From Methanobacterium sp. (GTDB lineage Archaea; Methanobacteriota; Methanobacteria; Methanobacteriales; Methanobacteriaceae), in contig NZ_JBCFBO010000002.1 of assembly GCF_038562635.1 (NCBI RefSeq), positions 310,001-374,000 on the forward strand: a DNA stretch of 64,000 nt, written 5' to 3'. A model generated the notes under the pieces. The model saw nothing but the letters and a program-made list of their open reading frames with translations, was not told the DNA's origin and made no database searches. How positions within the stretch are numbered: the first letter of the stretch is position 1; every line of letters starts with the position of its first letter. This document shows positions 54,173 to 62,338 of this stretch, one piece after another. Position numbers and translations under genes: made by a program.

Positions 54173-54250
54173 CCTTAATAAAAAAAGTAATGAAAGCAAG
54201 CGAAAAGTATCTTTAAAATTAATTGATAGCATTTTTACCAGTAATTATGA
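54173..54250. repeat. Dispersed ~77-bp repeat, copy 2
   Basis: Matches 49406-49482 from CCTTAATAAAAAAAGTAATG through AAAAGTATCTTTAAAATTAA, TTGATAGCATTTTTAC and TAATTATG. Differences are scattered single bases and one or two indels. Located downstream of the broken padR gene. Confidence 0.75.
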
Positions 54251-54304
54251 TTCATAAACGAAATTAAAAATACAGTTCAACAATTTCAATTTTGGAATTA
54301 TTTA

Positions 54305-54699
54305 TTAAATAGAACCCATATAATCCTGAAATTCTGTCCAGAGGTTAGCGTGATCATTTTTAGCATGTTCAGCAAGTTTTTTGAAACTTAAAATGAAATT
54401 TTGGCCTTTATCAGTTATGGTATAATACTTCACCTTTCTTTTTCCTTGATGTTCCCATGATCCTTCTATTAATCCATTATCTTCCAACTCATGCAGCTGG
54501 ATAAATTTTACTGGTACTCGGCATTTTATTTTCATAAGGATTAGAATTATGGAGTTCTGTCATTATTTCATACCCATGCATCCTCTTTTTGTTAATAAGC
54601 CATTAAATCATAATATTGCTGAAATTTCTCATTAAACTTTTAATAATCTTTTTTTCATAATTAGAGAAACTTTCAAAGATTTTTACCTCTTCTTCCATA
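54305..54699 (-). pseudogene. Broken PadR-family regulator gene
   Basis: The minus strand begins MEEEVKIFESFSNYEKKI at ATG 54699, with AAAGGAG upstream, reads to NFSNIMI and stops at TAA 54605-54603; the same frame continues as WLINKKRMHGYEIMTELHNSNPYENKMPSTSKIYPA, a classic PadR helix (xLxxxxMHGYEI). A one-base shift near 54495 then leads into LHELEDNGLIEGSWEHQGKRKVKYYTITDKG, the PadR wing. Total length is 3n+2, consistent with one lost base. So a PadR gene with one nonsense codon and one frameshift. Only the last 76 codons remain as an open frame. Confidence 0.82.
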
Positions 54700-54913
54700 T
54701 AATTAACTCCTTTACTTCCCTTATGAAATATCAAAATTTGATATATCATTTTTTGATACTAATGGTTTGATATAGCGATTTTATATAATTTTTTAAATAT
54801 TCACGTAGAGTGATAGTGCGGCAACTGAAAAGTATTTTTTAAATTAAATTCAAATTAATTATATTAAATTTTAAAATCTAATAGGTACATGTTTTACTTA
54901 GAAAGGGGTTATC

Positions 54914-55804
54914 ATGAGCAATAAACAAGCTGAAAAAGTATTGGACACAATCAACAAAAATATTTCTTTAAATCAGGGCAATATATTTCATCTAAGAAGA
55001 GATTTTGAACAGCTGTATCTTAAATTCAGTTCTAAACATGAGCTTAATGTGAAAATTCAAAACGTCAGCGATATACCCGGATTTAAAATCTGTGCCGAAA
55101 ATGCTCAAAATGATAGGGTAATACTGTTTTTCCATGGAGGTAGTTTTACAACAGGATCTACAAAGGATCATCTTGACTTGTGCGGGAAACTATCTCGTGC
55201 ATCAGGTTTTTGTGTTTTTAGCATTGATTACAGGCTTGCACCAGAACATAAATTTCCTGATGCGGTAGAAGACTGCTTAATGTCATATTTATGGCTCTTA
55301 AAGAATGGAATAGAAGCCTCCCAAATTATTATTGCAGGGATATCTGCTGGTGGAACTTTAGCATTATCTACGCTTTTATCTCTACGAGATAGTGGAGTTG
55401 AGCTTCCAAGAGCTGCAGTGTGCATGTCACCCTTAGTTGATATGCTATTTGAAGGTCACTCCATGGTAACAAATAAAGGAAAAGACTGGATTACACAAGA
55501 AAGGCTTGAAAAATCAAGAAAAATCTATTTAAAAGGTAACAGCCTAACTCAACCTTTAGCTTCACCCATTTATGCAGATTTACATGGATTACCTCCATTA
55601 ATGATTCAGGTTGGCAGCCATGAACTGCTATTGGATGATATTATAAAATTTTATGAAAAAGCAGTTGATTCTAATGTTGAAGTGACTTTTGAACTCTGGA
55701 AAGACATGTTTCACAGTTTTCAGATTTTTTCATCATATATTGAAGAAGGGCAAAATGCCACTCAAAATGCCGGAGAATATATAAAACATATGTTATCACT
55801 GTAA
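54914..55804 (+). CDS. Alpha/beta hydrolase, hormone-sensitive-lipase-like esterase
   Basis: 296 residues. Oxyanion motif VILFFHGGSFTTGS (about 71-84; HGGS instead of the usual HGGG), SIDYRLAPEHKFPDAVEDC (about 104-122), nucleophile elbow GISAGG (Ser near residue 141), Asp in ELLLDD (about 237-242) and His in DMFHSF (about 266-271). The family hydrolyses short acyl esters; the substrate is unknown. GAAAGGGGTTATC precedes ATG. No signal peptide. First of several small-molecule enzyme genes in the same direction, each with its own gap. Confidence 0.88.
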   Translation: MSNKQAEKVLDTINKNISLNQGNIFHLRRDFEQLYLKFSSKHELNVKIQNVSDIPGFKICAENAQNDRVILFFHGGSFTTGSTKDHLDLCGKLSRASGFCVFSIDYRLAPEHKFPDAVEDCLMSYLWLLKNGIEASQIIIAGISAGGTLALSTLLSLRDSGVELPRAAVCMSPLVDMLFEGHSMVTNKGKDWITQERLEKSRKIYLKGNSLTQPLASPIYADLHGLPPLMIQVGSHELLLDDIIKFYEKAVDSNVEVTFELWKDMFHSFQIFSSYIEEGQNATQNAGEYIKHMLSL

Positions 55805-55879
55805 TTTCCATATTAATATTTGAATTTATAAAAATGAACTAATGTGCATTATAACTATAAAAACAACAGAGGACTATTT

Positions 55880-56509
55880 ATGAAAACTATTCTTTGTTAT
55901 GGTGATTCACTTACATGGGGCTATGATCCTGCAACTGGCAAGCGTATTACAAGAGATAAACGATGGCCAGGAGTTTTAAGGAACGATTTATGCAGTAATT
56001 ATTTTGTAATTGAAGAAGGACTGAATGGTAGAACAACATTATGGGACGACCCACTGCATGGGGGCTATAAGAATGGAATGAAGTATCTTATACCATGTCT
56101 TGCATCCCATAGACCAGTTGATCTTGTAATATTATTTTTAGGCACCAATGACCTTAAAACACGCTTTTCTCTTTCTGCTACAGAAATTGCCCGCAGCATC
56201 CGTGTTCTGGTAGATCTAATTCTCAAAAGTGAAGCAGGCCCCCATGAAAATGCACCCGAACTATTATTAGTTGCTCCGCCTATAATTACAGAACTATCCA
56301 ATTTTGCTGAGGAATTTGAAAGTGGAAAAGCTAAATCACGTCTATTGGGCCAATACTATAAGCAAGTAGCTGAAGAGTATAATATTCATTTTTTAGACGC
56401 TTCAGAAGTGGTTAGAGCAAGTGATCTGGATGGAATTCATTTAGATGATGATGAACATATTAAACTTGGCCATGTAATAGCAGATATTGTTGGAAAAATC
56501 ATGGAATAA
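55880..56509 (+). CDS. SGNH hydrolase (arylesterase-type)
   Basis: 209 residues from ATG 55880 with GAGG at the right distance; the ATG at 55844 lacks a site. Block I GDSLTWGYDP (catalytic Ser, about residue 8), block II GLNGRTT, block III LFLGTNDLK, block V DGIHLDDDEHIKLG (catalytic Asp/His, about 188-193). Cytosolic. Family members are esterases or acyltransferases with wide substrates. Close downstream of the alpha/beta hydrolase. Confidence 0.9.
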   Translation: MKTILCYGDSLTWGYDPATGKRITRDKRWPGVLRNDLCSNYFVIEEGLNGRTTLWDDPLHGGYKNGMKYLIPCLASHRPVDLVILFLGTNDLKTRFSLSATEIARSIRVLVDLILKSEAGPHENAPELLLVAPPIITELSNFAEEFESGKAKSRLLGQYYKQVAEEYNIHFLDASEVVRASDLDGIHLDDDEHIKLGHVIADIVGKIME

Positions 56510-56675
56510 TTATGCTAAATCAGATTGTATATCCCATATATTAAGAGATACAAAAAAATAGTAAGATTTAACTAGTTTAAGTTCCATCAATAAATTTCTA
56601 TAGGTTAAAATCAATAAATATATGCAGATTAATTTTTAAATTGATGAATTTTATAAAACATGAGGGATGAAAAAC

Positions 56676-57236
56676 TTGAGAATAAGACCCGGATTTCCAA
56701 AATTATCTACAGAAAGATTAATTTTACGAAAAATGACCAGTAAAGATGCAGAAACATTATTCAAATTCTGGTCAGATGATGAAGTTACAAAATACATGAA
56801 TATGAACTCTTTTGTAAATATTGAACAGGCCACCTATATGATTAACTTTTTAAACAACCTATTTAAAAACAAGGAAGGTATTAGGTGGGCACTAATCCGG
56901 AAAGAAGATAATACCCTTATTGGGACATGTGGTTTTAACACATGGGTTAAAAGAAGCTCTAGAGGAGAAATTGGATACGAATTAGGCCACGAATACTGGG
57001 GAAAAGGATACGCCACAGAGGCCTTGAAAGAAGTAATTAGATTTGGATTTAAAGAAACGCTTTTAAACCGTATTGAAGCATATGTTGTCCCAGAAGCATC
57101 ACGATCCGTTAATGTACTTGAAAAACTTGGTTTCAGGAAAGAAGGAACTCTTAGAGAATATGGATACTGGAACAACAGGTACTGGAGCGAACATATTTAC
57201 GCATTACTCCGGAAAGAATGGAAGCAGTTAAAATAA
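56676..57236 (+). CDS. RimJ/RimL-type GNAT acetyltransferase
   Basis: 186 residues from TTG 56676, which is 9 bases after GAGGG; ATG 56667 almost touches that site, so TTG is preferred. LSTERLILRKMTSKDAETLFKFWSD is the standard N-terminus of this subfamily; GEIGYELGHEYWGKGYATEAL (acetyl-CoA loop GKGYA, about 93-113) and NVLEKLGFRKEGTLREYGYWNNRYWSEHIYALL complete it. N-terminal protein or antibiotic acetylation is typical; the target is unknown. Confidence 0.88.
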   Translation: MRIRPGFPKLSTERLILRKMTSKDAETLFKFWSDDEVTKYMNMNSFVNIEQATYMINFLNNLFKNKEGIRWALIRKEDNTLIGTCGFNTWVKRSSRGEIGYELGHEYWGKGYATEALKEVIRFGFKETLLNRIEAYVVPEASRSVNVLEKLGFRKEGTLREYGYWNNRYWSEHIYALLRKEWKQLK

Positions 57237-57404
57237 TTAATAAGTTAAACTTTTTACTTTAAATGTCTCATCAAATTCTGCAGTTTGAAATTCTCAAATT
57301 TTACTACATGCAAACATAACTCTATGAAACGGCGCGTATTCCATATGCTGTAAGCAGGTGCAAATCTAAAATAAATTTTATAGATACCACAAAATGAAAT
57401 AATA

Positions 57405-58220
57405 ATGATTACAATGGTAACTGAAGATAAAAGGAAACAGGCCCAAAGAAAAAGAGGTCAGATTTCATCGGAAGAGCTTGGAGCATATGTTGAATTTGAG
57501 GCCGAACATTTAATTGAAATGTTAAATAGCGACAATCCCCCAGAAAGAACAATTGCTGCAACCATACTAGGAAATAGAAGAGATGAAAAAGGAATATTGT
57601 CATTATGTGACTCTTTAAAGAAAGAGAAAGCACTTTATTCGCGAATTGCCATGTCTGAAGCATTGGGCAAAATGGGAGAAACAGCAGTTCCCCCATTAAT
57701 CAAATTACTGGGCCAGATTGGAAATAATCAGGAAAAAGAACTACCAGAGAAATATTTTAACAAGAAAAGTTTTCCACTGGCACGCGATATGGCTGCAAGG
57801 ACAATTGTCAAAATTGGAAAACCAGCTACACCATATCTAATTGAAGTAGTGGAAAAACAGAATGATTATATTTTACAACAGGCAGTTGATGCTTTGGGTG
57901 GGATAGCAGCTAAGACCTGCGACAGAAGCGCACTGCCTGTACTGCTTAATGGCCTTGATTCAAATAATGAAATTACTTTGTGGAAAATAATCAGGTCCTT
58001 AAGTGGATTTAAACATAGTTCTGAAGCACTGCCACCACTGCTAAATATTTTAGAAAGTGATTATAACGCTGCAATTATCTGGGAATCTGCAAGAACTTTA
58101 GGCCAGATAAGTATCAACAGGCAGGATGTTATGGATGCACTTTGTAAATTAGAAACGAATGATCACCCTGAAATTAAAAAAGCAGCAAAAAATGCATTGA
58201 TTAATCTTAAAAATCTTTAA
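57405..58220 (+). CDS. HEAT-repeat protein
   Basis: 271 residues made of HEAT-like helical repeats: PERTIAATILGNRRDEKGILSLCDSLK, SRIAMSEALGKMGETAVPPLIKLLG, ARDMAARTIVKIGKPATPYLIEVV, LQQAVDALGGIAAK and EIKKAAKNALINL. Basic N-terminus KRKQAQRKRGQ. Such proteins are scaffolds, often for phycobilin-lyase-like or regulatory functions; no partner can be named. ATG 57405 or 57414, no ribosome site seen, maybe leaderless. Confidence 0.8.
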   Translation: MITMVTEDKRKQAQRKRGQISSEELGAYVEFEAEHLIEMLNSDNPPERTIAATILGNRRDEKGILSLCDSLKKEKALYSRIAMSEALGKMGETAVPPLIKLLGQIGNNQEKELPEKYFNKKSFPLARDMAARTIVKIGKPATPYLIEVVEKQNDYILQQAVDALGGIAAKTCDRSALPVLLNGLDSNNEITLWKIIRSLSGFKHSSEALPPLLNILESDYNAAIIWESARTLGQISINRQDVMDALCKLETNDHPEIKKAAKNALINLKNL

Positions 58221-58255
58221 AATATCCAGAAATTTATAACACGCGAGGAATAAAC

Positions 58256-58594
58256 ATGTCAGCATATAAAATTGGAAAAACAAGTGAAGAGGATTATATT
58301 AAAGTTTTTGATGGAATAGAACGAAAAACACTGGTTTATGGAGATAATACGCTTTTAGCTGAATTTAAATTAGAAAAAGGAAAAATATTACCTGCACACA
58401 GCCACCCTGAAGAACAGACTGGTTATCTTGTATCAGGCCGCATAATACTCATCATCAATGGTGAAAAACATGAAATGAAACCAGGTGACAGCTGGGCCAT
58501 TCCCGGGGAAGCAGAACATGGTGCAGAAACAGTTGAAGATTCAGTTGCGGTTGAAATATTTTCGCCGGTTAGAGAAGATTATATCCGGGAATAA
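58256..58594 (+). CDS. Cupin-domain protein
   Basis: 112 residues. Cupin motif 1 KILPAHSHPEEQTGYLVSGRIILIING (His-x-His-x-Glu) and motif 2 KPGDSWAIPGEAEHGAETVEDSVAVEIFSP (metal His) are complete, so a metal-binding single cupin. Substrate unknown. GAGGAATAAAC precedes ATG. It follows the HEAT-repeat gene by 35 bases and is convergent with the methyltransferase gene. Confidence 0.88.
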   Translation: MSAYKIGKTSEEDYIKVFDGIERKTLVYGDNTLLAEFKLEKGKILPAHSHPEEQTGYLVSGRIILIINGEKHEMKPGDSWAIPGEAEHGAETVEDSVAVEIFSPVREDYIRE

Positions 58595-58597
58595 AAT

Positions 58598-58620
58598 TAA
58601 TTTTTGACCATAAAAAATTA
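58598..58620. terminator. Hairpin between convergent cupin and methyltransferase genes
   Basis: TAATTTTT/AAAAATTA arms around GACCATA. It lies in the 39-base gap between two convergent stops and can serve both directions. Confidence 0.45.
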
Positions 58621-58633
58621 GAAGGCAGTATTT

Positions 58634-59275
58634 TTATTTCTTTTTTCCAACATAATAAAATCCATTTGATTTATGGCCGTTCATAGTATCAAAGACTGTT
58701 TTTTCAAATACTATTTTATTAAAATCATTTGTCAATTCTAAAATATGTTTTTCAGTGTGGTGCCTTAAAACTGCACCTTCTGGAAGTTCAAAAATACCAT
58801 AAATCCCATATTTATCTTCATATTTTTGGTATCTCCCCAGATTTCTTTTATCATCGTTTATTAAAAAATCAGTTAGATACAAAATTCCTCCCTCTTTAAG
58901 CACCCTTAAGATTTCTGAAATCAGTTTTTCCTGTTCTTCGTCTTTAACATTGGATGTTAACACAGAAATAAGAAGCACAGCATCAAATTTGTTATCCGGA
59001 AACGATATACTGTCTCCATCAGTTTTAATGAGATTTAAATAGGGATGTTCTTTTAAACCTCGTTCTACCATTCCCTGAGAGTAATCAATACCTACCAAGT
59101 TCTTAAAGCCGTGATTGTAAAGTTCATCCAGCGTCCTTCCATAACCGCAGCCCACATCTAATATGCTTCTTTCCTTTGGTACAAATTTTTCAAACTCTTC
59201 AATTTTAAAAGGGGTTGGAAATTTCTTTTCTTCGGCCGCTTTATCCCAGTATTCTTGATTGTGAGTATCTTCCAT
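58634..59275 (-). CDS. Class I SAM-dependent methyltransferase
   Basis: 213 residues. N-terminal QEYWDKAAEEKKFPTPFKIEEF, SAM loop ILDVGCGYGRTLDELY (about 38-53), acidic LVGIDYSQGM, and post-I motif FDAVLLISVLTSNVKDEEQ. The family includes Ubi/COQ5-like and thiol methyltransferases; substrate unknown. Last gene of the padR-EFR1-MBL-methyltransferase operon (26-base gap upstream). Confidence 0.85.
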   Translation of the reverse strand: MEDTHNQEYWDKAAEEKKFPTPFKIEEFEKFVPKERSILDVGCGYGRTLDELYNHGFKNLVGIDYSQGMVERGLKEHPYLNLIKTDGDSISFPDNKFDAVLLISVLTSNVKDEEQEKLISEILRVLKEGGILYLTDFLINDDKRNLGRYQKYEDKYGIYGIFELPEGAVLRHHTEKHILELTNDFNKIVFEKTVFDTMNGHKSNGFYYVGKKK

Positions 59276-59301
59276 ATATTTTCCCCATCTAAGATTATAT
59301 C

Positions 59302-59940
59302 TTAATACAATTCTTTTAACTGTCCATTTCTTTTAAGTGGTTCACCATGGGCAGGACATATCCACTCAAAATCATAATTATCAATTTTAGCCAATGACTC
59401 TTTTAAAACAGAGTCGTTCCAGTTCATAAATGATTTCATGGGAGCTATTTTTCCCTTTGATGTCCGGAATAAGTCTCCAGCAAATAAAACGCCGTTGTAA
59501 ATGATGCATACGTGCCCAGGAGTATGTCCCGGAGCTGTTATAACTCCAATATTTCCTATTTTTCCATCTTCAGGGTAAGGATTTATATTTTCCGGCTTTT
59601 TAACCCTCATAATATATGAAACCAATTTTTTGATCCCATGACGGCTTTTTTCTCCATAAATATAAGGGATATCCTCTTTTGAAGCCCATATTTTGGCTCC
59701 AGTTGCCTGCTGCAGGAAAGCAAGGCTCCCAATATGGTCTACATCGTGATGTGTTATTACGATATGTTTAACATCATGAGGTTCTATGCCCACAGACTTC
59801 AAATCATTTAAAATCCCTTTTCCCTGTCCGGGACGTCCTGTATCTATTAAAATAATTTCTTCACCAGAAATTAAATAAGCATAATTTCCTTTTGTTGAAT
59901 CCAATGCATAAACATTATCAGTCACTTCCAAAAAACCCAC
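59302..59940 (-). CDS. Metallo-beta-lactamase-fold hydrolase
   Basis: 212 residues. Metal motif HHDVDHIG (H-x-H-x-D-H with first position shifted as THHDVDHIG, about residues 63-71), then GHTPGHVCI (His near 137), GDLF (Asp) and the final CPAHGEPL His. Glyoxalase II-like. Substrate unknown. Only 3 bases separate it from the EFR1 gene upstream. Probably cytosolic. Confidence 0.88.
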   Translation of the reverse strand: MGFLEVTDNVYALDSTKGNYAYLISGEEIILIDTGRPGQGKGILNDLKSVGIEPHDVKHIVITHHDVDHIGSLAFLQQATGAKIWASKEDIPYIYGEKSRHGIKKLVSYIMRVKKPENINPYPEDGKIGNIGVITAPGHTPGHVCIIYNGVLFAGDLFRTSKGKIAPMKSFMNWNDSVLKESLAKIDNYDFEWICPAHGEPLKRNGQLKELY

Positions 59941-59943
59941 TCC

Positions 59944-60732
59944 TTATCTTATCATTATATCTTTTATCTTTACTTCGGGGTTATGATAGCGCCTTTTAGG
60001 ATCTTCATTTTTAATATGAATTGCTCCTTTAGGGCACCACTGAACACATGCCTGACAGAACTCACAGTTTTGATTCCAGTGTGGTTTGCCATTTACTGTT
60101 TCAATATTATTGCTTGGGCAAATTCGCTGGCAGTTTAAGCACATGCTGCATTTTTCATCAGCCCAAAATTTACCCATGGTGTTTATCCTGCTCATTCCCA
60201 TTCCATAAACGAAGTTACCAAATTTATTAAGCAGTATTGAACTTGTTTCAGGTTCGTGTTCATCTTTATTAGTTATAACTTCTACCATCTCTGAAAGCCT
60301 CTCCTTTCCAGACTTAGTTATCTTGCTGTTCCTTTCAATTAACATGGCAATTTTAATAAAAATGTTATCTTCCTGAATCGTATTAGCAGTTTCCCTAACT
60401 GCAAAACCTGCATGTAACTCTGTACCTTTCTTTTGAAGCATCTTTTGCAGCTGAACCAGTGTTTCACCCGGCTGACCTGCACATGTGGTTACAGCAAAAA
60501 CATATTGATCACTGCTTATTTTAAGTTTCTGAACAAAATCAGCGACCATATTAGGCATTCCCCACATATAAACTGGGAAAACAATTCCAATAACAGAATC
60601 ATCAGTTTCAATATGTCCATCTACAACTGCAGGAATTGAAACAAGTTCTGCATCCCCAAGTTCCTTACTAATATCTCTTGCCACGGATAATGAGTTGCCA
60701 GTTCCAGTGAAATAAAATATTTTAGTTTTCAT
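59944..60732 (-). CDS. EFR1-type flavodoxin/ferredoxin fusion protein
   Basis: 262 residues. N-terminal flavodoxin fold starts with KTKIFYFTGTGNSLSVARDI (FMN phosphate loop TGTGNS) and IGIVFPVYMWGMPNMV; the C-terminal part carries two 4Fe-4S clusters: CSMCLNCQRICP and CEFCQACVQWCPKGAI (about 191-240). This combination (EFRO/EFR1 family) is common in anaerobes and moves electrons between FMN and FeS centres; the partner is unknown. Second gene of a PadR-controlled operon. Confidence 0.92.
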   Translation of the reverse strand: MKTKIFYFTGTGNSLSVARDISKELGDAELVSIPAVVDGHIETDDSVIGIVFPVYMWGMPNMVADFVQKLKISSDQYVFAVTTCAGQPGETLVQLQKMLQKKGTELHAGFAVRETANTIQEDNIFIKIAMLIERNSKITKSGKERLSEMVEVITNKDEHEPETSSILLNKFGNFVYGMGMSRINTMGKFWADEKCSMCLNCQRICPSNNIETVNGKPHWNQNCEFCQACVQWCPKGAIHIKNEDPKRRYHNPEVKIKDIMIR

Positions 60733-60767
60733 TGTTTAGCTCCTTTAAATTCCATTTAATTATAATC

Positions 60768-61322
60768 TTAACTTTTTAATTCTCCAATACATTCTTCAGC
60801 CCATTTTATAGCAGTTTCTAAATTCATTATGCCTCTTTTAATGGTAAAATTCCAGAAGATCTCTTCTTTTTCAGGGATATCTACTGTAAACTCATGGCGG
60901 TATCTACCAAAATTCTTTTCTATCTCTTTCAATGATTTTAGATACTCTTTCTTTTGCAAAATAAATTGATTAAATTCTGTTATTAACTGTTCTTTTTCTA
61001 ATTTTGACCCGAAGAAAATTTTAAGCATGAATTCATCCCTTTTTGGGGACGAAAAAGTTCCTGAGAAATCCTTTAGCCACTCTTGAAATGCATTTTTACC
61101 CTCTTCAGTTATATTATATATTTTCTTATCAGGACGATCTTCCTGCTTTTTAATAGTTGATTGTACATATCCTTTTTTTTCTAAAGCCGATAATTCCCTG
61201 TAAATTTGACTCAAACTGGCTGCCCATACATGAGATATTGATTTATCAAATATTTTCTTTAAACCGTAACCAGTTAAAGGCCTGTAAGTTAAAAGACCTA
61301 AAATTGCATGTGATAATGACAT
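60768..61322 (-). CDS. PadR-family transcriptional regulator
   Basis: 184 residues. MSLSHAILGLLTYRPLTGYGLKKIFDKSISHVWAASLSQIYRELSALEKKGYV is the PadR winged helix (xLLxxxPxxGYxL... SQIYxxLxxLEExG), with KIYNITEEGKNAFQEWL as the wing and a C-terminal helical domain for dimerisation (Vir-like PadR C, about 90-180). GGAGGAATTATA precedes ATG. First gene of an operon with EFR1, MBL and a methyltransferase. A hairpin array touches the ribosome site, and direct repeats lie near its promoter. Confidence 0.92.
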   Translation of the reverse strand: MSLSHAILGLLTYRPLTGYGLKKIFDKSISHVWAASLSQIYRELSALEKKGYVQSTIKKQEDRPDKKIYNITEEGKNAFQEWLKDFSGTFSSPKRDEFMLKIFFGSKLEKEQLITEFNQFILQKKEYLKSLKEIEKNFGRYRHEFTVDIPEKEEIFWNFTIKRGIMNLETAIKWAEECIGELKS

Positions 61323-61332
61323 TATAATTCCT

Positions 61333-61437
61333 CCAAATTTTTGTTAACAAAAATTTGGGGTTCCAAAAATTCAGAATGAATTTTTGAGAACCTCCAAAAT
61401 CTCTGATTTTGGGGTTTCGGAAAAACGGAGTTTTTCC
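61333..61437 (-). repeat. Hairpin array, site E, in the padR leader
   Basis: Plus-strand order: a 26-base perfect palindrome (61333-61358, arms CCAAATTTTTGTT), AAAAATTC with a 5-base loop (61364-61384), CCAAAATC-TCT-GATTTTGG (61393-61411) and GGAAAAAC-GGA-GTTTTTCC (61419-61437). Linkers GGTT, GAGAA and AACATC match other sites. On the padR strand the first palindrome ends inside GGAGG (61330-61334), 7 bases before the ATG, so folding could affect translation. Confidence 0.85.
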
Positions 61438-61464
61438 TTCAACATCCAAAAAATTTAATAGTTC

Positions 61465-61521
61465 ATATATAACTTATTATATATAACTTGTATCATAATA
61501 TAGAACATGTTATATATAAAC
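61465..61521. promoter_or_regulatory. padR promoter with direct repeats, candidate PadR operator
   Basis: ATATATAACTT occurs at 61465-61475 and 61479-61489 (14-base spacing) with a variant (TTATATATAAACTT) at 61510-61523. On the minus strand the last contains a TATA-like TTTATATATA. The repeats would overlap the start of transcription, so autoregulation is plausible. Confidence 0.45.
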
Positions 61522-61652
61522 TTTTCATGGAAATAAGAAAAAATAAGTGGCATTAAAAATGAGTATAAACCTTTAAAACCTTATTTAAAATCTTAATGAA
61601 ATATTTAAATTAAAAAAAGACATTTAAAAAGAAAATAAAAAAATTACACAGA

Positions 61653-62192
61653 TTAGATATCATAAGATTCAATTTTTTTAAGTAAATCCTGAGTCCTCAT
61701 GACAAGATACTTTTCATCAGACATATACCTATTGAATTCCAGAATTTTCTCAGATTCAGCACTTATTTCTATTTTATTACTTAAAATATCATTAATTATA
61801 ACTATAACAAATTTTTTAGTTTCTAAAAGAGTATCTTCAGGTGCATGCTCATGAAATTTGCTCTTTTCTATTATGTCAAATAACTCTTCAGCATACCTGA
61901 GTTTTAAAAAAGAATCTGCTTTGCCGTAATTGTCTGAAATAAAATACAGCACTTTTTTTAATAAATCATATTCACCAAAATAGTTTATAATTAATATCAA
62001 CCCATTAAGCGAACTACTATGTTTAACATCAAGTTCTGAGCATAATTTATCTATTAATTCATTTCTCCAGATTAATTCCTGGTCTTTAGATATATTATAC
62101 GTTTTATATTCGTCTAAATCACCGTCTTTCCACATGAAAAATTCATTACCATAATAACTGAAAAACAATTCTTTAGCCCTGTCTTCACTCAC
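61653..62192 (-). CDS. Hypothetical cytosolic protein
   Basis: 179 residues, acidic and mostly helical, no membrane helix, no cysteine pair, no motif that I recognise. Starts MSEDRAKELFFSYYGNEFFMWKDGDLDEYKTYNI, and later has KLRYAEELFDIIEKSKFHEHAPEDTLLETKKFV. Stands alone. GGTTCTTTGTGAGTG precedes ATG. Confidence 0.6.
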   Translation of the reverse strand: MSEDRAKELFFSYYGNEFFMWKDGDLDEYKTYNISKDQELIWRNELIDKLCSELDVKHSSSLNGLILIINYFGEYDLLKKVLYFISDNYGKADSFLKLRYAEELFDIIEKSKFHEHAPEDTLLETKKFVIVIINDILSNKIEISAESEKILEFNRYMSDEKYLVMRTQDLLKKIESYDI

Positions 62193-62338
62193 AAAGAACC
62201 AGCTCCAAAATATTACTTAAAGAGTTATAGTCAATTATAAGATATTGACATTATAAAAAGATGACCATATTTATCCAGTTAACTGTAAAATATTATTTTA
62301 AATTTTATTTACTCATAAATTAGAAAATGAGGGAAAAT

